NCBI RefSeq assembly: GCF_023101085.1
Contig: NZ_CP064703.1
Location: forward strand, 7,254,001 to 7,318,000
From: Bradyrhizobium sp. 170
Lineage (GTDB): Bacteria; Pseudomonadota; Alphaproteobacteria; Rhizobiales; Xanthobacteraceae
DNA: 64,000 nucleotides
Reading direction: 5' to 3'
Position 1 is the stretch's first letter, and the number at the start of each line of letters is the position of its first letter. The position numbers were made by a program, and so were the translations under genes. The notes beneath the pieces were generated by a model. The model saw only the letters and a program-made list of their open reading frames with translations. It was not told the DNA's origin and did no database searches. This document shows positions 26,175 to 33,882 of the stretch, one piece after another.

Positions 26175-27830
26175 CTACCCGACGATTTGGAACGCGTCAG
26201 CCGCGCGCAACACGGTGCCGTCCTCCCAGTGGCGTCCGACCAGCATCATGCCGACAGGGAGCCCTGCCGACATGCCTGCCGGAACCGAGGCCGCAGGATG
26301 GCCAGTGACGTCGAACGGGCAAGTGTTGGAAATCATCTCGAGCGCCCGCGCAACGTAGTCCTCGCGGCTCGCGTCCGGCGGTGGGAGTAGCGTGGCCTTC
26401 AAAGGTAACGTCGGCATGAGCAGGAGATCGACACCTTTGAGTTGCTCATCGTAGGCGGCGCGTAGTACGCGCGCGAGGTTTTGGGCCTTCGCGTAGTAGC
26501 GGCCCTGGTAATTGTCCTGCATGTACTGGCCGAGCAGGACAACGAGCTTGACGGTCTCCGAAAGGTCGTTGGCGCGCACCCGCCGGCTCCGGCCGTAGAA
26601 GTCCAGCAGCGAAGTCGTGTAGTGCCCTTTCCAGTTGGTTCCCATGCTGTTGCCCGCGACCATCAGCGCCGTGGCGCCCTCGACGGCGATAGCATTCCAG
26701 ATATGGATGCCGTCGCGGTGGAGGGGGATCGATACCTCGCTCACTGTTCCCCCCGCTCGCGTCAAGCGCTGCGCCGCCTCGCGCACCATGGCGTCGACAT
26801 CGGGCTCGGAATTGGGCCAGCCAAACCCTTCCCTAACGATCCCGATCCGCAGGCCGCGGGCGTCTCCGGTGAGTTGCTTGGTATAGGCTTCCGTACGCAG
26901 TCCCGCCGGTTGGCGCGGGTCGAGGCCATCGGCTCCGGCGAGCACCTCGAGAAGCCGGGCGGCATCGCCGGCGGTACGGGCAATGGGCCCGGTATGATCA
27001 AGTGTTAATTCAATCGGGAAGACACCGGTGTATGGCACAAGCCCGTGGGTGGGCTTGTGGCCAACCGCTCCGCAGAAAGAGCTGGGAATTCGGATCGACC
27101 CTCCCTGGTCACCCCCGATGGCCATGTCGCACTCGCCGGCGACGACGAGCGCCGCGCTGCCACTGGAGGAGCCTCCGGCAGATCGCTTTGGATCGTGCGG
27201 ATTGAGCACGGGCCCAGTGTCGGAGGTATGGCTACCGCCCGAGAAGCAAAGATGCTCACACACGGCCTTGCCGACGATCTCCCCACCGGCATCGAGGATG
27301 CGGGTCACAATGGTCGCGTCCACGTCGGGGACATAGCCCTCCAGCACGTTGGAACCGTTCATCATCGGGATGCCGGCGACGCACACATTGTCTTTGATGG
27401 CGATTTTCTTGCCCGCGAGAGGCCCCGACGTTGCGCCTTTGATCGAGCACCTCCAGTACCAGGCGTTGAGCCGATTGTCCGAGACCCCTGGTCGGAACCC
27501 CGCGTCCCGCGGGTACTTCACCACCAATGTCGGCTCCGCGAACTGGTCCAGGCGACGGTACGACGCGAGCACGCCGTCCATGAGGCTGCGGAACGACGTC
27601 AGATCGTCGCGGCTGAGAGCCAAGTTGTAGGATTTGGCGATGCGCTCCAATTCAGGCAGCGGTGGCTTGCGCAGAATCCGCGGCGCCGTCGCCGTCGGGG
27701 GTGGCGGTTGCGTGCCCGCCTCGGCGGCCGCACGAACGGGCGTTGTCGCCGCGGCGACAACTGTTACTGCTGCGCCGGCCGCGCCGGCATGAAGGAAGCG
27801 ACGACGCGAATAGTCTGGCGAGGCTCTCAT
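26175..27830 (-). CDS. Tat-exported amidase, amidase-signature family
   Basis: A 551-residue amidase. The Ser-cisSer-Lys triad is visible: Lys in KKIAIKDNVCVAG near residue 145, the cis-Ser/Ser region GGSSSGSAALVVAGECDMAIGGDQGGSIRIPSSFCG near residues 228-263. The N-terminus has a twin-arginine signal (SRRRFLHAGAAGAAVTVVAA), so the protein is folded before export. I chose ATG 27830 because a GGAGG site stands seven bases ahead of it. The substrate amide is unknown. Stands alone. Confidence 0.88.
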   Translation of the reverse strand: MRASPDYSRRRFLHAGAAGAAVTVVAAATTPVRAAAEAGTQPPPPTATAPRILRKPPLPELERIAKSYNLALSRDDLTSFRSLMDGVLASYRRLDQFAEPTLVVKYPRDAGFRPGVSDNRLNAWYWRCSIKGATSGPLAGKKIAIKDNVCVAGIPMMNGSNVLEGYVPDVDATIVTRILDAGGEIVGKAVCEHLCFSGGSHTSDTGPVLNPHDPKRSAGGSSSGSAALVVAGECDMAIGGDQGGSIRIPSSFCGAVGHKPTHGLVPYTGVFPIELTLDHTGPIARTAGDAARLLEVLAGADGLDPRQPAGLRTEAYTKQLTGDARGLRIGIVREGFGWPNSEPDVDAMVREAAQRLTRAGGTVSEVSIPLHRDGIHIWNAIAVEGATALMVAGNSMGTNWKGHYTTSLLDFYGRSRRVRANDLSETVKLVVLLGQYMQDNYQGRYYAKAQNLARVLRAAYDEQLKGVDLLLMPTLPLKATLLPPPDASREDYVARALEMISNTCPFDVTGHPAASVPAGMSAGLPVGMMLVGRHWEDGTVLRAADAFQIVG

Positions 27831-28501
27831 AGCACATCCTCCCTCGACCAATGGGTTGACTTCTCAAATCCACCGCTCGCCCTAAAGCGTCGGGGACCGT
27901 CTGGTGGTCGGTGGCCGCGACGGTCACCAAGCGGAGGCCGCCGACGCTGCGGCCGGCGTACCAAGCTGCAACATGAGTCCTTGCATCCGGACAGGGCTGA
28001 GGCGCAGCAGCCGCATGAGGTCGGGACGGGAGGCTTGGCCGAGCGGATCGTGACGGCAGTTAAGGCCTGTACTGGATGCCTCCGGCATCCTCGCGCGGAC
28101 TGCGGAGCGACGCGCCGTCCAGCAGCAGATTATCGCGCAGCCACCGGCGATCTTCAAGAGTTTGCATCTTTCACGGTCCGCGCTCGGCAGCCACGTCGCG
28201 GAGCACTTCCACCTTCGCGGCACACGCACGGTCAAGCCACGCGCGCGATGTCTCTTCCTAGCAGGGTGAGAACTGCCGACGGACAATGGGAGCGACCCGT
28301 GTCAAAGTTCAGTCTTCGCGATTTCACTGCACCCGGTATTTGCTCATGTAGTGTTTGCGCAGGATCTTGCGGGTTTGCTCCGCAAGGCGCCTGTTAGCGC
28401 TAGCCTTCGGCTTGTCGCGGCGCTCTGGCGGCTTCGGCCGATGCTGATGAGGGCGCTGTTTGGTCGAATGTTGCCTTCGGGTCAAAGCGGCAGGCCTTTG
28501 T
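27831..28501. other. Gene-poor stretch with coding remnants
   Basis: About 670 bp with no confident gene. On the minus strand a 35-codon frame at 28060-28167 (MQTLEDRRWLRDNLLLDGAS) and, next to it at 28168-28262, a start-less frame (AWLDRACAAKVEVLRDVAAE) look like remains of one or two genes. Near 28470 sequence (ttgccttcgggtcaaagcgg) resembles a dispersed repeat. Nothing else is supported. Confidence 0.35.
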
Positions 28502-29227
28502 TCATGCGATCTCGACCGGACTGCCGATGGCAAGACCGAGATCGCGGTCCGCCCGCCCCTGATTGACGGCAATTTCGGCAAGCCCGTTGGAGTTCTCATA
28601 CCAGAAAGCCGCGCCTGGCGGCAGATCGCTGAAGGTCCTCGCGCGGTCCAGAACCCGACCTGCCGCGGTCAGCCTTGCCCCGGGCGGCAGCATAGCCGCC
28701 CTCAGCCCGGTCATGGCATTGCCGTAGTGATCGACGTAAACGATTTCGCAGAGGTCGTCCGGCCAGTCTCCCCGGCGATCTGCGCCATCGTGACGTGGCT
28801 GGCCGGGGGGCGGATCACCGCGCGCCAGCATGGCTGCCACCGGGGCGAAGAGGTCGCGCCCGTGAAAGCTGGCCGAGAGATGCTTCGGCTTCCAGTCGAT
28901 GTCCCAGCTGCGCGTCTCTCGGGCTCTGCGCTGGATCAGCTCGAACAAGCCGTTGCCTGGGCCGATATACCAGCGGCCGTCGGCCTCGAGAAAAATGGAT
29001 GGCCGAGTCCCGCCGACGCCGGGATCGACAACGCAGAGAAAGGCGGTTCGCACCGGAAACCATGCAGCATAGGCCGCCAACAGATACGCCGATGCCTTGG
29101 GATTGCCGACCGGCGCATCGGCGAAGAGGTCGATAATAGGTATGCCCGGCGCCATCTGGTGCAGCACCGCCTTCATCTGACCCGTATACGGGCCGTGCAA
29201 CCCAAAATCCGTGAATAGCGCAATCAT
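28502..29227 (-). CDS. S-adenosyl-L-methionine hydrolase (adenosine-forming)
   Basis: A 241-residue protein of the DUF62/SAM hydroxide adenosyltransferase family. Conserved blocks are TDFGLHGPYTGQMKAVL (residues 5-21), VDPGVGGTRPSIFLEADGRWYIGPGNGLFEL (residues 67-97), KHLSASFHGRDLFAPVAAMLA and VDHYGNAMT. The enzyme family hydrolyses S-adenosylmethionine to adenosine and methionine. It is smaller in the C-terminal part than some members but retains all motifs. Stands alone. Confidence 0.88.
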   Translation of the reverse strand: MIALFTDFGLHGPYTGQMKAVLHQMAPGIPIIDLFADAPVGNPKASAYLLAAYAAWFPVRTAFLCVVDPGVGGTRPSIFLEADGRWYIGPGNGLFELIQRRARETRSWDIDWKPKHLSASFHGRDLFAPVAAMLARGDPPPGQPRHDGADRRGDWPDDLCEIVYVDHYGNAMTGLRAAMLPPGARLTAAGRVLDRARTFSDLPPGAAFWYENSNGLAEIAVNQGRADRDLGLAIGSPVEIA

Positions 29228-29380
29228 GGTGTCAAAGTGCCCACTGCGCCGGCGCCTCGCAACGATCGCGCGTTTCTTTGACCGATAGCCACGACGTAAC
29301 AGATCGTCCGCCGCTGAAGCTAGATCGCCCCTCCCCGCCCGGTCATCTTGACGGACGCTCGGCTGCGATAACTTCGGGGT

Positions 29381-29761
29381 TTATATCCCGCTCGCAACGT
29401 CGCCGCCGGTCAGCGTTATGCCTTCCCTGATCCTTGGAGCCGTCGGCGCCTCTTGCTCAGGGTGAACGGCGCTCGGGAGCGTTCGCGGCCGGCCTGCCGG
29501 CGGCATCATCGTCTGCGCCGTGAGCAGCCATGGTATCCACATAAATCGTGTGGCCTGCACCCAAAACGTGAAAGGGTTGGCTGCCTCGAACAAGGACCCG
29601 AGCGCTTCGAAGGACGGTGTTGCCCGCAGGTTGATTGACATCTGCTCCCATTCACCATTCGGCGATTGCCGGTGAATGATGTCGATGTCGAGGCCGGGCA
29701 AACGAGCGTTTGCTCTTGTGGCATCGATGTCGCTGTCTGGACTGTACATCCGCTCAGGCAT
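29381..29761 (-). CDS. Hypothetical protein with membrane-associated middle
   Basis: A 126-residue protein starting MPERMYSPDSDIDATRANAR. After a hydrophilic N-terminal part with a Glu-Trp-Glu segment, a region FTFWVQATRFMWIPWLLTAQ is hydrophobic and aromatic, followed by a proline-rich tail. I recall comparable short proteins in rhizobia with the pattern 'ARLPxLDIxIxHRxSP', but no function is known. GAGG lies just upstream of the ATG. Confidence 0.65.
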   Translation of the reverse strand: MPERMYSPDSDIDATRANARLPGLDIDIIHRQSPNGEWEQMSINLRATPSFEALGSLFEAANPFTFWVQATRFMWIPWLLTAQTMMPPAGRPRTLPSAVHPEQEAPTAPRIREGITLTGGDVASGI

Positions 29762-30025
29762 CGGCCTCTACCATCTCCGTGCACCGATTCCGTCCCGCTG
29801 GGTACCCGCCGCGACCGGATTATTGATTATCGCTCATTATTTCCGGCAATGAAAGCTCGGAGACTTACTGCCACGACCATGGCCGCACCTTGCGGAAGGA
29901 CGGAACCCTGCCTCCTTGAGGCGCGCGTGGCGTTTCGTCTGCATCGGTTGAAGCGGAAGCGCACCTGCAACGAGACCATTATGAGCAGGAGGATAGTGTT
30001 CGCTGGCTTGGATTTCTCTGGAGGG

Positions 30026-31180
30026 TCAGGTCGCCGGCGTCGAGTGGGTCACCACAAGCTGTCTGTCTGAATCGAACATAACCCTTGTTCTGAACCGCTG
30101 ACATTGCCGATCGAGCGTCTGTTGTAGCCATTCCATGTCCTGGCGCGACGGATAGGATAATCGAAAGTTCTTGATCTGCAGGGGAACCAGGTTCAGTGCG
30201 TGGAGGCTTCCGCTGGTCCGCTCCAGGTCCGCAAAATACATCAGCGCCAGATCGTCACGGTACTGCTCGTAGCCGCGAATACCCTCATAATCGTTCAGAA
30301 AATCGCCGCAGCCATAGAGAATGAGACGATTGCGATAGATTTCGATGGCTCTTGGGTGATGCGACGAATGCCCGTGAACCACAGATACCCCTGCTCCGTC
30401 GATGAGAGTTCGAGCGAAAGCCATCTGTTCATCCGGAACATGATATCCCCAATTGGATCCCCAATGAATTGAAACGACGACAAGATCGTCCGGGCGCTTG
30501 AGCGCGGCGATTTGACTGGCAACCCTCGAAGCGTCCTGTTCGGACACCCCGGACAACAAATTGATGCCGGGTGTATGGGCTGTTGCCGCCCAGTCAGGAG
30601 GGATGCCGCTCGAAACGGTGCCGAACGAAAAAAACAGAAGCCGCGCCGTCGAAAAATTCAGCGCTGCTGGTGTGCAGGCTTCGTGATCATTGTGCCCCGC
30701 TCCCGCTGTCTTGATGTTCATCTTTTGCAGGGTCGTCAGCGTCTCCAGCAAGCCGGCCCGTCCCCAATCGAGCGTATGGTTATTGGCCAATGCACAACAG
30801 TCGATCTTCGCGGCCGCGAGACATGCTGCATTCTCGGGGCTCATGCGGTAATTGATACCCCTGTGCGCGCGATCGTTGCCGCGGGTCACGGCCGTTTCGA
30901 GATTGATGATGCGAGCGTCCGGTTGCATGCGCTTGAATTCGTCCAGTGCAACGCCCCAGACGTAAGACGGCCCGTTGCGCCGCGGAATGCGGCCGTTCAC
31001 TTGCTCGGCGAGCAGCACATAATCCTCCGCCGATCGCATGTAATTCTCGTACAGTTCCGGGCTACAGGGGTACGCCAGCACCTGATCGATGCCGCGTCCG
31101 CACATGACATCTCCGCACAAAAAGAGCCGCAGCGAATGCCGCTGTGGCTGGGTGGTCTGCACTTGCGGTTCATCACGCAT
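30026..31180 (-). CDS. CapA family metallophosphatase-like protein
   Basis: A 384-residue CapA/PgsA-like protein. Signatures are LFLCGDVMCGRGIDQVL near residue 20 (the metal-binding D), INLETAVT near 90, the LANNHTLDWGRAGLLETLTTL block near 130, SIHWGSNWGY near 225 and VHGHSSHHPRAIEIYRNRLILYGCGDFLND near 255. CapA proteins are named from poly-gamma-glutamate synthesis but most family members have unknown substrates. No other capsule genes are nearby, so no pathway is assigned. No signal peptide is seen. Confidence 0.85.
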   Translation of the reverse strand: MRDEPQVQTTQPQRHSLRLFLCGDVMCGRGIDQVLAYPCSPELYENYMRSAEDYVLLAEQVNGRIPRRNGPSYVWGVALDEFKRMQPDARIINLETAVTRGNDRAHRGINYRMSPENAACLAAAKIDCCALANNHTLDWGRAGLLETLTTLQKMNIKTAGAGHNDHEACTPAALNFSTARLLFFSFGTVSSGIPPDWAATAHTPGINLLSGVSEQDASRVASQIAALKRPDDLVVVSIHWGSNWGYHVPDEQMAFARTLIDGAGVSVVHGHSSHHPRAIEIYRNRLILYGCGDFLNDYEGIRGYEQYRDDLALMYFADLERTSGSLHALNLVPLQIKNFRLSYPSRQDMEWLQQTLDRQCQRFRTRVMFDSDRQLVVTHSTPAT

Positions 31181-31234
31181 GAAATGCCGCCTCAGTAGGC
31201 CAGAGTATCAGCGATGGCGTGGCACCCCTTCCGA

Positions 31235-32242
31235 TCAGGCGCAGGGCCTCCCGAACGCCGCCATCACTTCGGCCAACATCCGCCCCTCCTCCCCCGCATA
31301 ACGCGGCGAGAAATGAAACGGCTCGATGCAGCGCACGTTGGCGTCTCGCGCAATCTGTCCTGCCGCAGTGGTCGTCAGATGCGCGCGCTGCTTCGCCAAT
31401 GCGGCATCCGTCCCTGCAAAAGCCGCCTCAATGAAGAGGACGTCTGCATCCTGAACGAGAGCGACGATCGCGGCACGGTTGGCGGCCGTGTCGGCGACAT
31501 CGGTGATATAGGCAATCTTCTGGCCGGCAGCGACAGTCAAGAGATCGCGCAGGCTACAAAGCCGAACGAGCCGATTGTCCGATGTCGTCGATCCATCGAT
31601 ATGGATCAAATGATCGTCCGGACGGCCTTCGACAATGGCTTTCTTGAGCGCCCGCAACCACGGGCCGACAGGCAGCCCTCGCTCGGCTAATCGGTTCTTC
31701 CAAATGTTGACATGCGCTGCCTCCTGTAGCGCAAAGCCGAGGCAAGGCCCGCGATGCTCCAGGATAGCGGCCGATACGTGATAGGTCGGCTCCCTGTACA
31801 GTATGCCGTCAAACGTGGCGTTCGCGACCATTTGCTCCGCGACAAAAGCCCTTTTCAGCCGGAACTGCGTGGTGGAGATGGAATGCGGCATCGCGAGCTC
31901 ACTCACGATGAAAACGAGATCGCAGCGATAGCTGTCAACCAGGTTCCAATGATAGGCCTGAAGTTTGTGATGGACGCGCTCGGCGAATCCGGACGGGCCG
32001 TAGAGGTGCACAGATTTCTCGCGCCCTACCAGCAAGCGGAGCAGATGGTCGAATCCAACGAAATGATCGATATGGGCATGCGAGACGAAGATTTGGTCGA
32101 CACGTTGTATCTTCCGCGGCGATAGCGAGGCGATTTCCCCGATATCGAACAGCAGACCCCGCTTGTCGAACAACGTCTCAACATAGACCGTCGGGTCGCC
32201 GTAGCGTCCGTTGACCAGGCTGGGATGGAGAAGCGGCCGCAT
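31235..32242 (-). CDS. MBL-fold hydrolase, ribonuclease Z-like
   Basis: A 335-residue metallo-beta-lactamase-fold protein resembling ribonuclease Z. It has the motif FVSHAHIDHFVGFDHLLRLL near residues 70-90, an aspartate late in the chain (KIAYITDVADTAAN) and the last histidine motif EPFHFSPRY. The start at 32242 (MRPLLHPSLVNGRYGDP) is supported by resemblance to related rhizobial proteins; a longer start at 32323 remains possible. RNase Z enzymes cut tRNA 3' trailers, but these divergent forms may act on other substrates. Nothing nearby narrows it. Confidence 0.8.
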   Translation of the reverse strand: MRPLLHPSLVNGRYGDPTVYVETLFDKRGLLFDIGEIASLSPRKIQRVDQIFVSHAHIDHFVGFDHLLRLLVGREKSVHLYGPSGFAERVHHKLQAYHWNLVDSYRCDLVFIVSELAMPHSISTTQFRLKRAFVAEQMVANATFDGILYREPTYHVSAAILEHRGPCLGFALQEAAHVNIWKNRLAERGLPVGPWLRALKKAIVEGRPDDHLIHIDGSTTSDNRLVRLCSLRDLLTVAAGQKIAYITDVADTAANRAAIVALVQDADVLFIEAAFAGTDAALAKQRAHLTTTAAGQIARDANVRCIEPFHFSPRYAGEEGRMLAEVMAAFGRPCA

Positions 32243-32488
32243 GGCAAGCAGTTTTCCCGCAGCGAACCTTCCGCGCATCATTGCGAATGGCGTCAATATA
32301 CTGCCGTTCTCTTGCGGTGCCAAATCAGCATAGTACGCAACGCTGGCGCTGGCGGGCGCCGATTTTCAATCCATCGTTCGGTTGCGCGATCGCGTGCGCG
32401 AGACGATGCTGATCCGCTGTGGCGAGCCATCCCGAAGAGCTCGTCAAGCCCCGGGGCGATGTCTCGTGCAGCCTGAAGGAGAAAGCAT

Positions 32489-32938
32489 ATGGAACTCGCA
32501 TCAAGTGCATTCGCCGATGGATCGGTCGTTCCGCGACGCTTTACCTGCGATGGGGACAACCGCTCCCCGCCTTTGCAATGGTCCGGCGCGCCAACCGGAA
32601 CGCGGAGTTTCGTCGTGCTCTGTGACGATCCCGATGCGCCCTCCGGCACATGGCACCATTGGGCGGCCTACGATATTCCACCGACCGCGGTGGAACTTGC
32701 GGCCGGGGCCGCGCAGGACACAAAAATGAAACAGGCGATCAACGATTTTCGAAAGCTGGGCTATGGCGGCCCTTGCCCCCCTCATGGCCACGGACCTCAC
32801 CGCTATCACTTCCGGCTTCTCGCCCTCTCCGCGGAGCACCTGCGAGTGCACAGCAATGCGTCTTGCAGGGACGTCGAGCGGGAAGCACGTAACCATACGA
32901 TCGCGGAAGCAACCCTCGTCGGCCTGTATCAAAGATAA
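32489..32938 (+). CDS. YbhB/YbcL family Raf-kinase-inhibitor-like protein
   Basis: A 149-residue PEBP-fold protein. The family motifs are DDPDAPSGTWHHWAAYDIP near residues 48-67 and GPCPPHGHGPHRYHFRLLAL near residues 93-113; the anion-binding pocket residues (D, H, and the CPPHG-type segment) are preserved. Bacterial members are soluble and of unknown ligand. Stands alone. Confidence 0.87.
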   Translation: MELASSAFADGSVVPRRFTCDGDNRSPPLQWSGAPTGTRSFVVLCDDPDAPSGTWHHWAAYDIPPTAVELAAGAAQDTKMKQAINDFRKLGYGGPCPPHGHGPHRYHFRLLALSAEHLRVHSNASCRDVEREARNHTIAEATLVGLYQR

Positions 32939-33220
32939 ATTCGGCGTCAGTGCCTTGGCGTCGGTTGCTTGAGCAGTGGATGGAAGAGGTATTGCACTTG
33001 CTCGTGCACGCCGCGAAGATGGGCACTATTGTTTCGCTGTGGCGCTATGATGCGTCGGCCGGGCAAGCGCCGCCACTGGATAATCTGCGACGGCCGCCGA
33101 TCCTGCGCCACGCGTCTTGAGCGGCAATCTTCCATATGCCGAGTACCATGCAGTTGCCATCCATGGCGGCTGGTCGGTCAATTGCGTGATGCGACGTGAG
33201 GCCTCGGCCGAGCCGAACCG

Positions 33221-33625
33221 TCAAGACCGAACCGGTTGCCCGAGTCCCAGGAGGTTTCCCTCGCTGTCGCGGAACCACGCGCCCCGCTCACCCGTACCTT
33301 TGCTGGGGTAGTTCCCCCTGATCTCCGCAATCCCATCGACGGTCCTCAGGCCGGGCAGGTCATACTCCTCAAACTCAATTCCCCGCGCGCGAAGCTCGCG
33401 CACCGTCGCCTCGATGTCGTCGACTTCCCAGCCCATTTGCGTGTGCGTGCCGGATTGCACTCCCGCCGAGACGAAGATCGCAAACTCGCCGGCCGCGCAG
33501 ACGTAGCGGAGCCTGCCCTCGCGCTGTTCGACCGGTACGAGCCCGAGTTTCTCCGAGTAGAATGCCCGCGCGCGATTTAGGTCTTTGGCTGGAAGCCGGG
33601 TTGCCACCTTCGCGTCCTTTAGCAT
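33221..33625 (-). CDS. VOC superfamily (glyoxalase-fold) protein
   Basis: A 134-residue protein of the glyoxalase/bleomycin-resistance (VOC) superfamily. A βαβββ-type repeat begins with RLPAKDLNRARAFYSEKLGL and the second half has MGWEVDDIEATVRELRARGIEFEEYDLPG followed by AWFRDSEGNLLGL, whose acid is a standard metal ligand. A histidine ligand (THTQMGW) also fits. Stands alone; substrate unknown. Confidence 0.85.
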   Translation of the reverse strand: MLKDAKVATRLPAKDLNRARAFYSEKLGLVPVEQREGRLRYVCAAGEFAIFVSAGVQSGTHTQMGWEVDDIEATVRELRARGIEFEEYDLPGLRTVDGIAEIRGNYPSKGTGERGAWFRDSEGNLLGLGQPVRS

Positions 33626-33882
33626 GCGCTTTCTCCTTTCGCGATCTTAATGCGCTGGTCTGCCGCCTACACGGCCAGGCGCTAGTCGAATATCATCATG
33701 AAATAAAGCGCCGACACGAGAAGGCCGTCCGGCGGAGACTGGCGCGCCGGTCAGAATAAAACTATGAACTCTTAGGTTATTGAAATCGCGATATGATTTT
33801 AAGCGAAGCTCAACCGTGGTGCCGCGTTCGCAATTTCCGCTTCTCCGGGTCGGAGGTAGCGCTGGACTGAAAGTTCGGGAGC

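Noticed and set aside
33626..33882. Possible gene between the VOC protein and the UPF0182 gene
   Set aside because: Only arginine-rich open frames without start signals; 257 bp of spacer.
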